Source of the DNA: Pseudothermotoga_B sp051235805
GTDB taxonomy: Bacteria > Thermotogota > Thermotogae > Thermotogales > DSM-5069
DNA length: 64,000 nucleotides
Assembly: GCF_051235805.1 (NCBI RefSeq)
Contig: NZ_JBPNXV010000001.1
Location: 434,001-498,000, forward strand
Direction: 5' to 3'
The notes under the pieces were generated by a model. The model ran no database searches, had not been told where the DNA came from, and worked only from the letters and a program-made list of their open reading frames with translations. Positions 35,996-45,060 of this stretch are shown one piece after another; position 1 is the first letter of the stretch; every line of letters starts with the position of its first letter. The position numbers and the translations under genes are program-made.

Positions 35996-37728
35996 CTTCC
36001 CACCTCTTCAAAGGCACCAGAGAATCTGAAATTCAGAAAGCTGATGCCTCCAACTAAAAAGAAGATCATTATTGAAATGGCACTGGCAAAGCCAAAGTCC
36101 TGACCTCTGCCAGCTTCGAAGGCAAGTTTATAAACGTATGAAATCAGAATATCTGTGTAGCCAGTTGGAGTGGTTGAACCGGGTATAGGAGGTCCTCCTG
36201 CGGTGATCAGGTAAATTATAGTGAAGTTGTTGAAGCTGAAGGCGAAACTGCTCACCAGTAGTGGAGCGATTACTGCCATTATGAAGGGAAAGGTTATGGC
36301 TGTAAATCTTCTGAACTTACCTGCACCGTCTATCATAGCAACTTCGTAAAGTTCAGGTGGTATACCCTGCAACGCTCCCAAAGAGATCGTCATCATGTAT
36401 GGGAAGGTGAGCCAGATGTTGACTAACAAGACACCAACCCTTGCCCAGAAGGCTTCGTTCATCCACCTTATGGGGTTCAAACCAAATAGTGGGAGTAAGA
36501 ATTTGTTGATCAGTCCATAGCTTTCATTCAGAAGTCCATTTCTCCAAACGAGCGCTGAAATGAAAACAGGTATAGCCCAGGGGATTATCAACAGCGTTCG
36601 ATAGATGTTTCTCCCTTTCAAAGTTCTGTCGTTGAGTATCAAGGCAAAAGGCAACCCGACGGCAAGTGACAGCAGAACACTCAAGAGTGCCCATAGAAAG
36701 GTCCAGATGAAGATCTGTAGGAATGGTCCAGAGACCTTCGGGTCTGTGAAGATCCTAACAAAATTCTTTGAGCCAACGTTGTCTATAAAACCCATCAGAA
36801 AGATCTCTTCTCCATCTTTGCCTCTGTCGTAAAAGGATCCTTCCCTTTCTATCACTTTGTCATTAGTTTTATTGTTGTACAAAACCATCTTCATTTTCAA
36901 TCTCCCGTTTTCGTAACTTTCTTCGTACCCGAGTCGGTACAATCTTTCAACTCTCACAAACTTCCATTCACCCTCAGATGTGATCCGCAGAGCATACCTT
37001 CTGCCGTCTTGGTCTACGAAGTCTGCTTTGTAGAGATATAGTTGGGCTATTCTGCTTTTGAAATAGGGTGAGTTGATCTGTAAGAGTTGATCTGTTGGAG
37101 AATAGAAGGGTCTATAAGTTTTATCTTTCAGAGTTATTATTTTCACATCGTCTAATTCACCTGTTGGTGAAAGTATGTTGTAAGTTCGGTCTTCCACTTG
37201 AAGATATTCGCCAGTCACTGGATACAAAAAAGACTCAGACAAAAGTATTTCTCTACCTTTTGTCCTAACTGGTGCAGGTTTCTCACCTAAAAACAACCTA
37301 CCGTTCAAGCTGAAGAGTATGAGAAAGTCTTCGGTGGGATTAACACCATCGTAGACTACAAAAACCTTGTAATCGCTTTCTTGCTCTTCCTCAACTGTAT
37401 AGGTATAATTCGGGTCATAAAGAAGCCTTTCCACAGCCTCTTGCTTTGTCATGTAATGACCTGTACCATAGTTGGTGAAAGCTACTCTCACCGTGAAATA
37501 TATCGGATACAAAACGAGTACAAAGAGCAAAACCAGAGCAGGTGCGATATACCTGTAAGGGTATGCCCGCGGGTTGAAGATGAAAAAATCGATCAAGAAC
37601 GTCAGTATCAAGAAGACTATTCCCAATTCATAGTAGGCATTTCGAATCAGGAAGGTTGCTCCCCAAAAGAAGAAAACATTCATCAACCCAAGCAAAGACC
37701 AAAGGATGACTTTGATCAAATACTTCAT
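35992..37728 (-). CDS. MalF-type sugar ABC permease
   Basis: 578 residues. Two or three N-terminal helices, a large extracytoplasmic region (about 85-330, the P2-loop position of MalF) and a permease core with the EAA loop ELYEVAMIDGAGKFRRFTAITFP. PAGxTTPTGYTDILISYVYKLAF near the C-terminus is MalF-like. Forms the heterodimer with the coiled-coil MalG partner. No ATPase gene in the operon, so a shared MsmX/MalK-type ATPase is expected elsewhere. Confidence 0.93.
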   Translation of the reverse strand: MKYLIKVILWSLLGLMNVFFFWGATFLIRNAYYELGIVFLILTFLIDFFIFNPRAYPYRYIAPALVLLFVLVLYPIYFTVRVAFTNYGTGHYMTKQEAVERLLYDPNYTYTVEEEQESDYKVFVVYDGVNPTEDFLILFSLNGRLFLGEKPAPVRTKGREILLSESFLYPVTGEYLQVEDRTYNILSPTGELDDVKIITLKDKTYRPFYSPTDQLLQINSPYFKSRIAQLYLYKADFVDQDGRRYALRITSEGEWKFVRVERLYRLGYEESYENGRLKMKMVLYNNKTNDKVIEREGSFYDRGKDGEEIFLMGFIDNVGSKNFVRIFTDPKVSGPFLQIFIWTFLWALLSVLLSLAVGLPFALILNDRTLKGRNIYRTLLIIPWAIPVFISALVWRNGLLNESYGLINKFLLPLFGLNPIRWMNEAFWARVGVLLVNIWLTFPYMMTISLGALQGIPPELYEVAMIDGAGKFRRFTAITFPFIMAVIAPLLVSSFAFSFNNFTIIYLITAGGPPIPGSTTPTGYTDILISYVYKLAFEAGRGQDFGFASAISIMIFFLVGGISFLNFRFSGAFEEVGR

Positions 37729-37761
37729 CTGTTATCTACTCGCCTCCTTGGAGGAATGAAA

Positions 37762-37779
37762 GCCCGGCGCGAGCCGGGC
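37762..37779 (-). terminator. Intercistronic hairpin after the binding-protein gene
   Basis: GC-rich stem GCCCGGC / GCCGGGC with a 4-nt loop lies between the binding protein stop and the MalF-type gene; on the minus strand only TTTCATT follows. It probably causes partial termination or protects the upstream mRNA, giving an excess of binding protein. Confidence 0.6.
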
Positions 37780-37787
37780 AATGGTTG

Positions 37788-38960
37788 TTACTGTTGTCCT
37801 TTAATCCTCTCAACCGCAGTCTTCAGAGCATCCTCAGTCGTTGCCTTTCCGTTGACAACGAGGTTCAGAGCGTCGTTCATGGCTCCCCAAACAGCTCCCA
37901 TCTCTGGGATATTCGGCATTGGCACACCGTTTGCAGCACTCTGTGTGAATGCCACGATATCAGGATTGTCTCTCACGAGTTCGAGCACATCCTTTCTTGC
38001 AGGTAGTCTGGGATCACCCAAATACAGCTTGTACATGGTATCTGTTCTGGCGATGAAGTTCGTCAAAAATTCTTTCGCGAGTAACTTATTGGGTGATTTT
38101 GCGTTCACCATGAACCCTTGTACTCCTACGAATGGTCTTGCAACGAGTTTCTCATCGATATTTGGAATCACAGCCACAGCATAGTCAATACCTGCGTCTT
38201 TGTAATCCTTTATAGCCCATGGACCGTTGATTATCATGGCGGCTTTGCCTTCCTTAAACATTGAATCCATTATCTGATAGTTGTCGCTTGGATCGAGTAT
38301 CTTCTCATCGACGAATTTCTTGACCAAGTTAACTCCTTTGACAGCTCCTTCGTTTGCAAGTCCGATGTCCTTTGGATCTAATCCCTTTGGAGTCTCTTTG
38401 AAGACATATCCACCTGCGCCCTGGATGAACGGCACTGCGTAGTAGAATTCAGCTGTAGGAGTGATGAATCCTCTAACTTCTTTGCCAAACTCCTGGTCGA
38501 TCTGTTTTGCCATCTGTATCATTTCATCAACGGTTTTTGGTGGATTTGGTACATAATCTTTGTTGTAGATCAAAGCGATTGCCTCGAGTGCATATGGGAG
38601 CCCATAAAGTTTGCCACCATAGGAGAAAGCGTTTAGCCCTGTTTCATAGAATTGACCGAGTTCTGGGAAGGTTGCAATTGGATCGATCAAACCGTTCACC
38701 ACAAGCTCTCCTACCCAGTCATGAGCACCGACGATGATATCTGCACCCTGCCCCTCGGGAGCCGCCGTCAGGAATTTGGGCTTGATGTCTGAAAAGTTGA
38801 CGTACTGAACCTCTACTGTTACACCGTACTTTGCTTTGAACTCGTCTCCTAACTTCTGCAAGATGTCTACTTGTTTCTCTGAGCACCAGATGACCAATTT
38901 AGACTGAGCGAAGACAAAGACAGTAGAAAGGACCAAGAGCAACAAGACAAACTTTTTCAT
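37788..38960 (-). CDS. MalE-type solute-binding protein
   Basis: 390 residues; signal peptide MKKFVLLLLVLSTVFVFAQ, then KLVIWCSEKQVDILQKLGDEFKAKYGVTVEV and EGQGADIIVGAHDWVGELV, AMIINGPWAIKDYKDAGID, as in maltose-binding proteins. Given the GH53 and LacZ genes, the ligand is more likely beta-1,4-galacto-oligosaccharide than maltose, but binding specificity is not visible. First gene of the operon. Confidence 0.94.
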   Translation of the reverse strand: MKKFVLLLLVLSTVFVFAQSKLVIWCSEKQVDILQKLGDEFKAKYGVTVEVQYVNFSDIKPKFLTAAPEGQGADIIVGAHDWVGELVVNGLIDPIATFPELGQFYETGLNAFSYGGKLYGLPYALEAIALIYNKDYVPNPPKTVDEMIQMAKQIDQEFGKEVRGFITPTAEFYYAVPFIQGAGGYVFKETPKGLDPKDIGLANEGAVKGVNLVKKFVDEKILDPSDNYQIMDSMFKEGKAAMIINGPWAIKDYKDAGIDYAVAVIPNIDEKLVARPFVGVQGFMVNAKSPNKLLAKEFLTNFIARTDTMYKLYLGDPRLPARKDVLELVRDNPDIVAFTQSAANGVPMPNIPEMGAVWGAMNDALNLVVNGKATTEDALKTAVERIKGQQ

Positions 38961-38984
38961 AAACCATACACCTCCCTATCGTAA

Positions 38985-39013
38985 AAATTACCACAGAGTG
39001 CTCCATAAGTCAA
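38985..39013 (-). promoter_or_regulatory. Promoter of the galactan import operon
   Basis: Minus-strand TTGACT, 17-bp spacer, TAATTT, about 25 bp before the binding-protein ATG. Just upstream, at 39020-39034, an inverted repeat TTGAA-N5-TTCAA is a candidate regulator site. Confidence 0.6.
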
Positions 39014-39092
39014 AATAACTTGAATATCTTTCAATCATTTCAAAAACACAAGCAAGAGAATCTACCACAACATAAAGTTTACCCCTTATGAG

Positions 39093-42000
39093 TTAGTTTG
39101 CTTTATCTCTGGAAAAGATCTCTGCTAACGCAGGTACTACGAAGAGTGTGAAGAGAGTAGTTATGCTTAAGCCGAAGACGATAGTCCAAGATATGGGTGA
39201 TTCGAGTTCGGATCCCTCACCTTTACTCAGAGCGACTGGCAACAAGGCGATCACCGTTGTCAGGGTTGTCATGAGTATCGGCCTCAGTCTGAGCCCAGCG
39301 GCTTCCAATATTGTCGCTCGTAAAGTTTTTTGTTCTTTGAGTCTTTGTTGGATGAATGTTATCATCACTATCGCGTTGTTGACGACAACGCCGATCAAGG
39401 TCAAAGTACCAACTAACACCGGTAGGTTCAAAGCATAATCAAAGATCGCCATGACGATGGCAAGAGCTATGATCGCAACCGGAACGGTTGTGAAGATTAT
39501 CAGAGGTATCGTCAGCGATTCGAATTGTGCACTCAGAAGCATGTAAACAAGCAGTGCAGCAACGATCAATATAGTTTTGAATTCCTTCATGAGAACATCG
39601 AGCGATGTTTTTTGTCCACTCAGGGCAAAGTCAATTCCTTGAGTTTTCAACTCCTCAATGACTCTCTGTACCAATTTTGTCAGTTGCGATATCGAATAGT
39701 TTGAACTGACAATATCCACATAGACTATCCTTTTCCCGTTCTTGTGAGAAATTGAACCGAGTGTCGTTCTTTTGTCAATCTGCGCAAAAACACCAAGTGG
39801 CAGATCCTGACCTCTTAAAGTTTTAAAGAGTATCTGCTGAACGTCTTCCGCTTTTTGAACTTCTCCTGTCTTCAAATAGATTGGTAACACTCCTTGGTCT
39901 GTGTTCAGGATGCCGAACTGTTTACCGACGGTGTAGTACTGCAGATCCATGAACAACTGTGCTGGTAATAAACCAGAGAATATCGTTCTCGATCTATCTA
40001 TATCGACCAAAATCGTTTCAACAGTTGCTTCTCCTCTAACAGCAACTTCACCAATTTTCTCCTTGAGAAGTTTTTCCTTCAACTTGTGCGCAGTGTCCAT
40101 CAGTTTTTCGATGTCTTTCCCAGTAAGTTCGACTGTTAATGGGTAACCAAAGACTTCCGAAAGAACATTGGTATCAGTTACTTGAATCTCCGCTTTTTCC
40201 ATCTTCAAGGTTGTGAGATCTCTGAGTAAACGTTCTTTGCTTCGCAGATACTCGGTACGCTTTCCGGAAAACCACACGTTGATAGTTGCTTTATCTTCAC
40301 TCGCGCCACCCACAATTTGTGACAATGTGCTTGTCACTCCTATATCTGAATAGATCGTTTCAATCTTGTACTCGTCTTTCTTGCTCAGAAGAAAATCCTC
40401 GATCTGTTTAGCGATTTCTGCTGTCTTTTGGTATCCAGCCTGATCTGCGACTTTGATGGTTATTGTGACAGTATTAGTGGCGAACTCTGGAATAAAACTC
40501 CTTGGTCTGTTCAGCACATAATATGTCGAGATGATCACCCCCACAGCTACCGTTAATATGATCACCCATTTCATATCGAGGATTTTGTTCAAAGCCTCTT
40601 CATACCATCTTCTGATCCTGTCAAAACTTTGCATCCTCTTAGATCTTATCCATCTTGAACCAGCCGGTACTATGAAACCGGCTACCAAGAGTGATGCACC
40701 AAGGGAAAGTGAAAGCGTTGCTGCAAAGTACTTGAACATCGTGGCTGCAAAACTTTCCGTGAAGAGCAGAGGAAGGAATACTATCACCGTTGTTGCGGTG
40801 GAAGCAAAGATCGCACCGAAAACTTCTTTCGTACCCTTTGAAGCAGCCTCATCGTAAGCCAAGCCGTCAGTTTTGTGCCTGTATATGTTCTCAAAGACCA
40901 CGATTGCGTTATCAACGAGCATTCCAACCGCCATCGTCAATCCACCAAGTGTGAGCAGGTCAATGTTTATTTTGAAAAAATACATTAGTACGATTGCCAT
41001 CATTAACGATATAGGTATGCTCAAGGAGACTATAGCCGTGCTTTTCAGATCGACTACGAATATCATTACCACTACCGCAGCGCCAATCAATCCAAAGACC
41101 AGATTCTTTAACAGGTCGTTGATCGCCCTTTCTGTGTAATACGACTGGTCTATCAGTTTTGTGTATGGTACTTTCAACTCTTCGAGGACTTTTTTCACTT
41201 CTCTGACTGTTTTCACAGTGTTTGCACCCGCTCTTTTTCGAATCGAAACAACATTCACCTTTTCTGAATCAACTCTGACCAATCCCCTGATCTCTTGATC
41301 TGCTATTTCAACACGTGCTACTTGTCCCAACCTTATTGGTACAAGCAGCTTTGGTAGTTGTCCAGCCATAGCCATCTGATAAGAAAGTCCTCGAAAACCG
41401 ATTATGGCATTTTTGAGATCATCGATGTCTTTGAATCTTCCATCGACTGTGATTGCGTATACACTCCCATTTTCATCTGAGACCTGTCCCATGGGATAAA
41501 CCACATTACCAGCCAAAAAGAGGTCGAGCAAAGAGAGATCTAATCCCAAGTTTTGTGCTTTCTTCTGATCTATTGTGACCTTCACGATCTTCTGCGTTTT
41601 TCCCAGGTTCTCAACCTGTGCTACATCGACGAGGCGTTTTATTCTATCTGTGAACAAATCTGGATCTTCAGAAGTTGAGAAGACGAACACGGGAATTATA
41701 GAAGGATCAAACTCCACAACTGTTGGCTTTACTTGTTCTGGCAGGTTTGCTTCTGCGATGTTCAAGTACCTTTCAAGCCTGGAAGATGCATTGAGTACAT
41801 CAACGCCCCATTCGTACTCAACAAGAATCAAAGACAAGCCAGGTTGTGTGACCGAGGTGAAGTTCTTTACACCAGGAACGGTTGCAATGATCTTTTCAAT
41901 TGGTTCTGTGACTAACTGTTCCATTTCTTCTGTTCCTGCACCCATGTAGGTGGCAAAGACTGCAGCGTACGGGTATTCGAGCTGAGGCAAAAGATCTACA

Positions 42001-42098
42001 TGCAATCTCTGAAGTGCGATTATTCCGACTACAACTAGAGTGAAGAGAAACATGAACACCGCGATGGGTCTTCTTGCTGACTCTCTTGCGATATTCAC
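39093..42098 (-). CDS. RND-family efflux transporter (HAE1-like)
   Basis: 1001 residues: MNIARESARRPIAVFMFLFTLVVVGIIAL start, a first extracytoplasmic domain, helices 2-6 with VDNAIVVFENI, a repeat unit, and a C-terminal helix bundle with GVVVNNAIVMITFIQ and RLRPILMTTLTTVIALLP. This is the AcrB-type architecture. No membrane-fusion protein or TolC gene lies beside it; partners must be elsewhere or absent. It follows the aspartate racemase by 21 bp. Substrate unknown. Confidence 0.93.
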   Translation of the reverse strand: MNIARESARRPIAVFMFLFTLVVVGIIALQRLHVDLLPQLEYPYAAVFATYMGAGTEEMEQLVTEPIEKIIATVPGVKNFTSVTQPGLSLILVEYEWGVDVLNASSRLERYLNIAEANLPEQVKPTVVEFDPSIIPVFVFSTSEDPDLFTDRIKRLVDVAQVENLGKTQKIVKVTIDQKKAQNLGLDLSLLDLFLAGNVVYPMGQVSDENGSVYAITVDGRFKDIDDLKNAIIGFRGLSYQMAMAGQLPKLLVPIRLGQVARVEIADQEIRGLVRVDSEKVNVVSIRKRAGANTVKTVREVKKVLEELKVPYTKLIDQSYYTERAINDLLKNLVFGLIGAAVVVMIFVVDLKSTAIVSLSIPISLMMAIVLMYFFKINIDLLTLGGLTMAVGMLVDNAIVVFENIYRHKTDGLAYDEAASKGTKEVFGAIFASTATTVIVFLPLLFTESFAATMFKYFAATLSLSLGASLLVAGFIVPAGSRWIRSKRMQSFDRIRRWYEEALNKILDMKWVIILTVAVGVIISTYYVLNRPRSFIPEFATNTVTITIKVADQAGYQKTAEIAKQIEDFLLSKKDEYKIETIYSDIGVTSTLSQIVGGASEDKATINVWFSGKRTEYLRSKERLLRDLTTLKMEKAEIQVTDTNVLSEVFGYPLTVELTGKDIEKLMDTAHKLKEKLLKEKIGEVAVRGEATVETILVDIDRSRTIFSGLLPAQLFMDLQYYTVGKQFGILNTDQGVLPIYLKTGEVQKAEDVQQILFKTLRGQDLPLGVFAQIDKRTTLGSISHKNGKRIVYVDIVSSNYSISQLTKLVQRVIEELKTQGIDFALSGQKTSLDVLMKEFKTILIVAALLVYMLLSAQFESLTIPLIIFTTVPVAIIALAIVMAIFDYALNLPVLVGTLTLIGVVVNNAIVMITFIQQRLKEQKTLRATILEAAGLRLRPILMTTLTTVIALLPVALSKGEGSELESPISWTIVFGLSITTLFTLFVVPALAEIFSRDKAN

Positions 42099-42119
42099 TT
42101 TTCCACCTCCTTGGTGCGA

Positions 42120-42797
42120 CTACTTCACGATCCCACCACAGAGCTCTATTGTAATTCTTGCCCAAACTGAATTCAAGTCTATCAAGTTCAATCTATCACT
42201 TTTCGCAGCAACGGGTAGTTCTGTACAGCCAAGCAAAACATTCCCGCTCAAATACGGTTCCACACCATCCAGCCAGATTTTCTCCGCTTTGGCTACTTCT
42301 CCTGCCTTGACGGAATATATGACTTGCATTAGGTAATCTTGTACCTTCGCATCTGGTATGTGTAGAACCATTCCAGCCTTTCTTGCCGCCTCTTGGTACA
42401 CACCGCTCTTTATAAGTCCTTTGGTTCCGGTTAACCATGCTTCTTTGATGCCATTTTCTTTGAGTTTCATCAGGGCGAGTTCTGGCAAGTTCAACACTGG
42501 TATCTTTGCCTGCTTTCTGACTCTTTCAAGAAACGCGTGTGCCGTATTACAGATAAAGACGGCAAAATCAGCGCCAGCATTTTCGAGCCTTTTCACCGAT
42601 TCAACCAAGTAAGGTGTGGGATCTTCCCCATTGTGCAAGAGTGCTGTTGTTCTGTCTGGAACCGATGTGTTGAAGTCGACAACCATTCTGATGTGCTCTT
42701 GGTCCTTTTCGGCTTTAGTCTGCTCAACAACCTTTTTCAAGAAATCTACCGTGGAGAGCGAACCCATACCGCCGACTATTCCAGCCACTTTTTTCAT
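42120..42797 (-). CDS. Aspartate/glutamate racemase family protein
   Basis: 225 residues: VAGIVGGMGSLSTVDFLKKVVEQT, the first catalytic Cys in FICNTAHAF and the second in LLGCTELPVA, both present as needed for PLP-independent racemisation. Length is standard for AspR. It could supply D-Asp or D-Glu for peptidoglycan or other uses. ATG start; follows the PqaA-like gene by 16 bp. Confidence 0.9.
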   Translation of the reverse strand: MKKVAGIVGGMGSLSTVDFLKKVVEQTKAEKDQEHIRMVVDFNTSVPDRTTALLHNGEDPTPYLVESVKRLENAGADFAVFICNTAHAFLERVRKQAKIPVLNLPELALMKLKENGIKEAWLTGTKGLIKSGVYQEAARKAGMVLHIPDAKVQDYLMQVIYSVKAGEVAKAEKIWLDGVEPYLSGNVLLGCTELPVAAKSDRLNLIDLNSVWARITIELCGGIVK

Positions 42798-42813
42798 CTT
42801 CTCACTCCATTTC

Positions 42814-44046
42814 TCATTTATAAACAGCAGGTGTACAGAAACTTATTGTGAGCCCCTCAACTTCGAAAACACACTCTACGTAATAAGCAATGTGTCGAGA
42901 CTGTGGTGGATCTATATCTACCGAATAACTTCCTTGATCAGCAAAAACTGGCAATTTTATCCAGAGTGATCCTCTAAAATCAGTTGTGTCGGAGACTGCT
43001 CTGTGAACGTAGACTTCTTTGATCTGCGGGTTTTGAGGTATGACTATTCTACTACCTTCTGTGGAAAACTCAAATTTCGGCAGCTTGCCAGAGAGCGAGA
43101 GTTTGAAAAAATTGGAAGCGTTGTCAACAACATACGGTATGTTCTTTATGCCATGCTGGTTGTTTGGTACATAGAGCAAATAGTTCTGCCCAGGTAAGTC
43201 ATAGAAATAGTGATTGCTCGAGTATATCGTCCAGTACTCGTCATTCGTGGCGTTGACTATGTATTTTGGCATGGTCAACTCTTCTCTGTAGGTATACGGA
43301 TCAACCATCTTCAAAAGTCTTTGCCCAGCCTCAGAGTTGACCATCTCTGGTAAGCCTCTTCTCACATATGGACCTATGCTCTCGCTGTACTTTTCATACA
43401 TCTTCAATTGTTGTTCGAGTTGTTTTGGAAAGTTCAGATTGTCAAACACGATGGGGGCGATTGCGAAAACTCGCTTGTCTACCACGGCTGTAAGCCACGT
43501 GGTCCAGCCTCTCTTCGATGGCCCGGTTACCAGAAATTTCTTTGAGCCGAAGATTTCTTCGACAACATCCATTGCAGCCACAGCCGATGTGGTCATTGGA
43601 AACAAGAGTGGTAATCTTGGATCTGAAGTCTTTGTGTACTCTACAAAGGTGTGGGCAATCAGATCGTCTTCTTTCAGCCCATAGATAGGTTGGTTGGGAA
43701 CATCTCCCAAGACGATGAACAAAACACCAAACTTTTCTGCGATCCAAAGATAGTCTTCGACGTCTTTTGATCTGGTAGGATCAAAATCTCCTGTTATGAA
43801 CAAAACAGCGGCATCTTGGAATGATATTTCCTTTGGTTGAACAATCAAAAGATCGTGTATCCATGGGATCTCTTGCCAAATCTGGCTTCTCAATATAACG
43901 TGGATTAGCTTAAATCCCTCGTCTGTGACTTTTTCAGAAATTATTCGGTACTCTATGTCTTTGTAATTTGCGACGTAATTTGTGATTTCTTGTGCGCTGA
44001 CAAAAACTATGGCAAGTACTATAAAAAGGACGAAAGTTTTTTTCAT
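42814..44046 (-). CDS. PqaA-family (PhoPQ-activated pathogenicity-related) secreted hydrolase-like protein
   Basis: About 410 residues from ATG 44046 behind GGGAGGTG; signal peptide ending VSAQ. An alpha/beta-hydrolase pattern is visible: VTGPSKRGWTTWLTAV (nucleophile elbow-like Ser), IVNATNDEYW (acid region) and NNQHGI (His). This matches the PqaA family, named for a Salmonella gene; the name says nothing about virulence here. Substrate unknown. Confidence 0.85.
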   Translation of the reverse strand: MKKTFVLFIVLAIVFVSAQEITNYVANYKDIEYRIISEKVTDEGFKLIHVILRSQIWQEIPWIHDLLIVQPKEISFQDAAVLFITGDFDPTRSKDVEDYLWIAEKFGVLFIVLGDVPNQPIYGLKEDDLIAHTFVEYTKTSDPRLPLLFPMTTSAVAAMDVVEEIFGSKKFLVTGPSKRGWTTWLTAVVDKRVFAIAPIVFDNLNFPKQLEQQLKMYEKYSESIGPYVRRGLPEMVNSEAGQRLLKMVDPYTYREELTMPKYIVNATNDEYWTIYSSNHYFYDLPGQNYLLYVPNNQHGIKNIPYVVDNASNFFKLSLSGKLPKFEFSTEGSRIVIPQNPQIKEVYVHRAVSDTTDFRGSLWIKLPVFADQGSYSVDIDPPQSRHIAYYVECVFEVEGLTISFCTPAVYK

Positions 44047-44087
44047 TCTGAGCACCTCCCATTATTTATTATGCCACATAGAAACTC

Positions 44088-45002
44088 TCACATCTTTTTG
44101 AAGGAAAAGATCATGTACGTGGCTGGGAGGATGAATTTTTCAAAACTCTCTGCCTTTGACATGTAGGTGAGTGTGTACGCATCCTCACCGATGATGCTGT
44201 GTATTTGTAAAGATCTGTATGAAATTCCTTGGGAAGAGAACTCAAAGATCCTCCAGAAAAGGTCATTCCCCTGAACTAAGTTCACACCCTCAGCCAGTTG
44301 CCTGTAATTAGAAAGATTTGTCAATGAGTTTTTCTCAACGAACTGCGCATACTCTTCTGGTTTCATAGCCTTTTGCAATTGCTCTTGTGCTACTTGAAGA
44401 TAGCCTACTTTGTCTTCTTCTATGGATACAAAAGATCCTATTTCACCTTTATCTGGTTTGAGCGCTTCAAAGGGTTTCACAAGACTCAAAGCATATCCAT
44501 ACTCCTCATTCAAGTAGAGTTGTTTGGCAGTTGCAGTCTTGACGCTGCACATCGTCAAAAGGCTTGGAATTAAGTATCTGTAATAATCACTTTCTGGTGC
44601 GTAGTATGTCACCACGTAGCCTTTTTGATATCTCAAGAAGATGGTCTGAAATCCTTCTATCTTTGCACCTGAGAGAGTTAGAGAAAATCTTCTGAAAAAG
44701 ATCTCAAGATCGCCAATCGTAACTAAACCGTTGTGCTCTTCTTCCATTCCGACAAGTTGCATGCCTATGAGTTTGGCAAAGACGAGTAGATCAGTTGACT
44801 GATTCAGTTGAACTGATAGTATCTGCAGTAGAGCGTTGTTCGCAAGTACCTTGAAAGATCCTATTTCATTTGGATGTGAAGGCTGGGTTGTGACAAAAGG
44901 ATCGTAGATCGTTAAAGCAAGATCTCCATAAGGTGAAAAATAAAGTATTTGAGCAAACAAAGAAAGAGATAAAATAAGGATAAAAAGTACCGAATATCTC
45001 AT
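44088..45002 (-). CDS. Secreted protein of unknown function with two internal repeats
   Basis: 304 residues; signal peptide MRYSVLFILILSLSLFAQ. The two halves resemble each other: GDLEIFFRRFSLTLSGAK..GYVVTYYAPESDYYRYLIPSLLTMCSV against GNDLFWRIFEFSSQGISY..AYTLTYMSKAESFEKFILPATYMIFSF, so the gene seems to be an internal duplication of a PsbP/Mog1-like unit of about 140 residues. No catalytic motif. First of the minus-strand unit leading to the racemase and RND pump. Confidence 0.75.
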   Translation of the reverse strand: MRYSVLFILILSLSLFAQILYFSPYGDLALTIYDPFVTTQPSHPNEIGSFKVLANNALLQILSVQLNQSTDLLVFAKLIGMQLVGMEEEHNGLVTIGDLEIFFRRFSLTLSGAKIEGFQTIFLRYQKGYVVTYYAPESDYYRYLIPSLLTMCSVKTATAKQLYLNEEYGYALSLVKPFEALKPDKGEIGSFVSIEEDKVGYLQVAQEQLQKAMKPEEYAQFVEKNSLTNLSNYRQLAEGVNLVQGNDLFWRIFEFSSQGISYRSLQIHSIIGEDAYTLTYMSKAESFEKFILPATYMIFSFKKM

Positions 45003-45047
45003 CGTATCACCATCCCTTTGTGATTATACTCGATTACGCAAATGGTG

Positions 45048-45053
45048 TATAAT
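45048..45053 (+). promoter_or_regulatory. -10 element immediately before the deacetylase start
   Basis: A TATAAT ends 7 bp before the ATG at 45061, with no ribosome site between. Transcription would begin at or next to the ATG, giving a leaderless mRNA. A good -35 is not obvious; GGTG just before the -10 may compensate. Confidence 0.5.
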
Positions 45054-45060
45054 AAATGCT

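Noticed and set aside
39020..39034. TTGAA-N5-TTCAA as a definite operator of the galactan operon
   Set aside because: Short arms in AT-rich DNA; position upstream of -35 is suggestive only, so it is mentioned under the promoter but not claimed separately.
42814..44046. Virulence role suggested by the PqaA family name
   Set aside because: The name comes from a Salmonella gene; there is no support for pathogenicity in this thermophile-like context.
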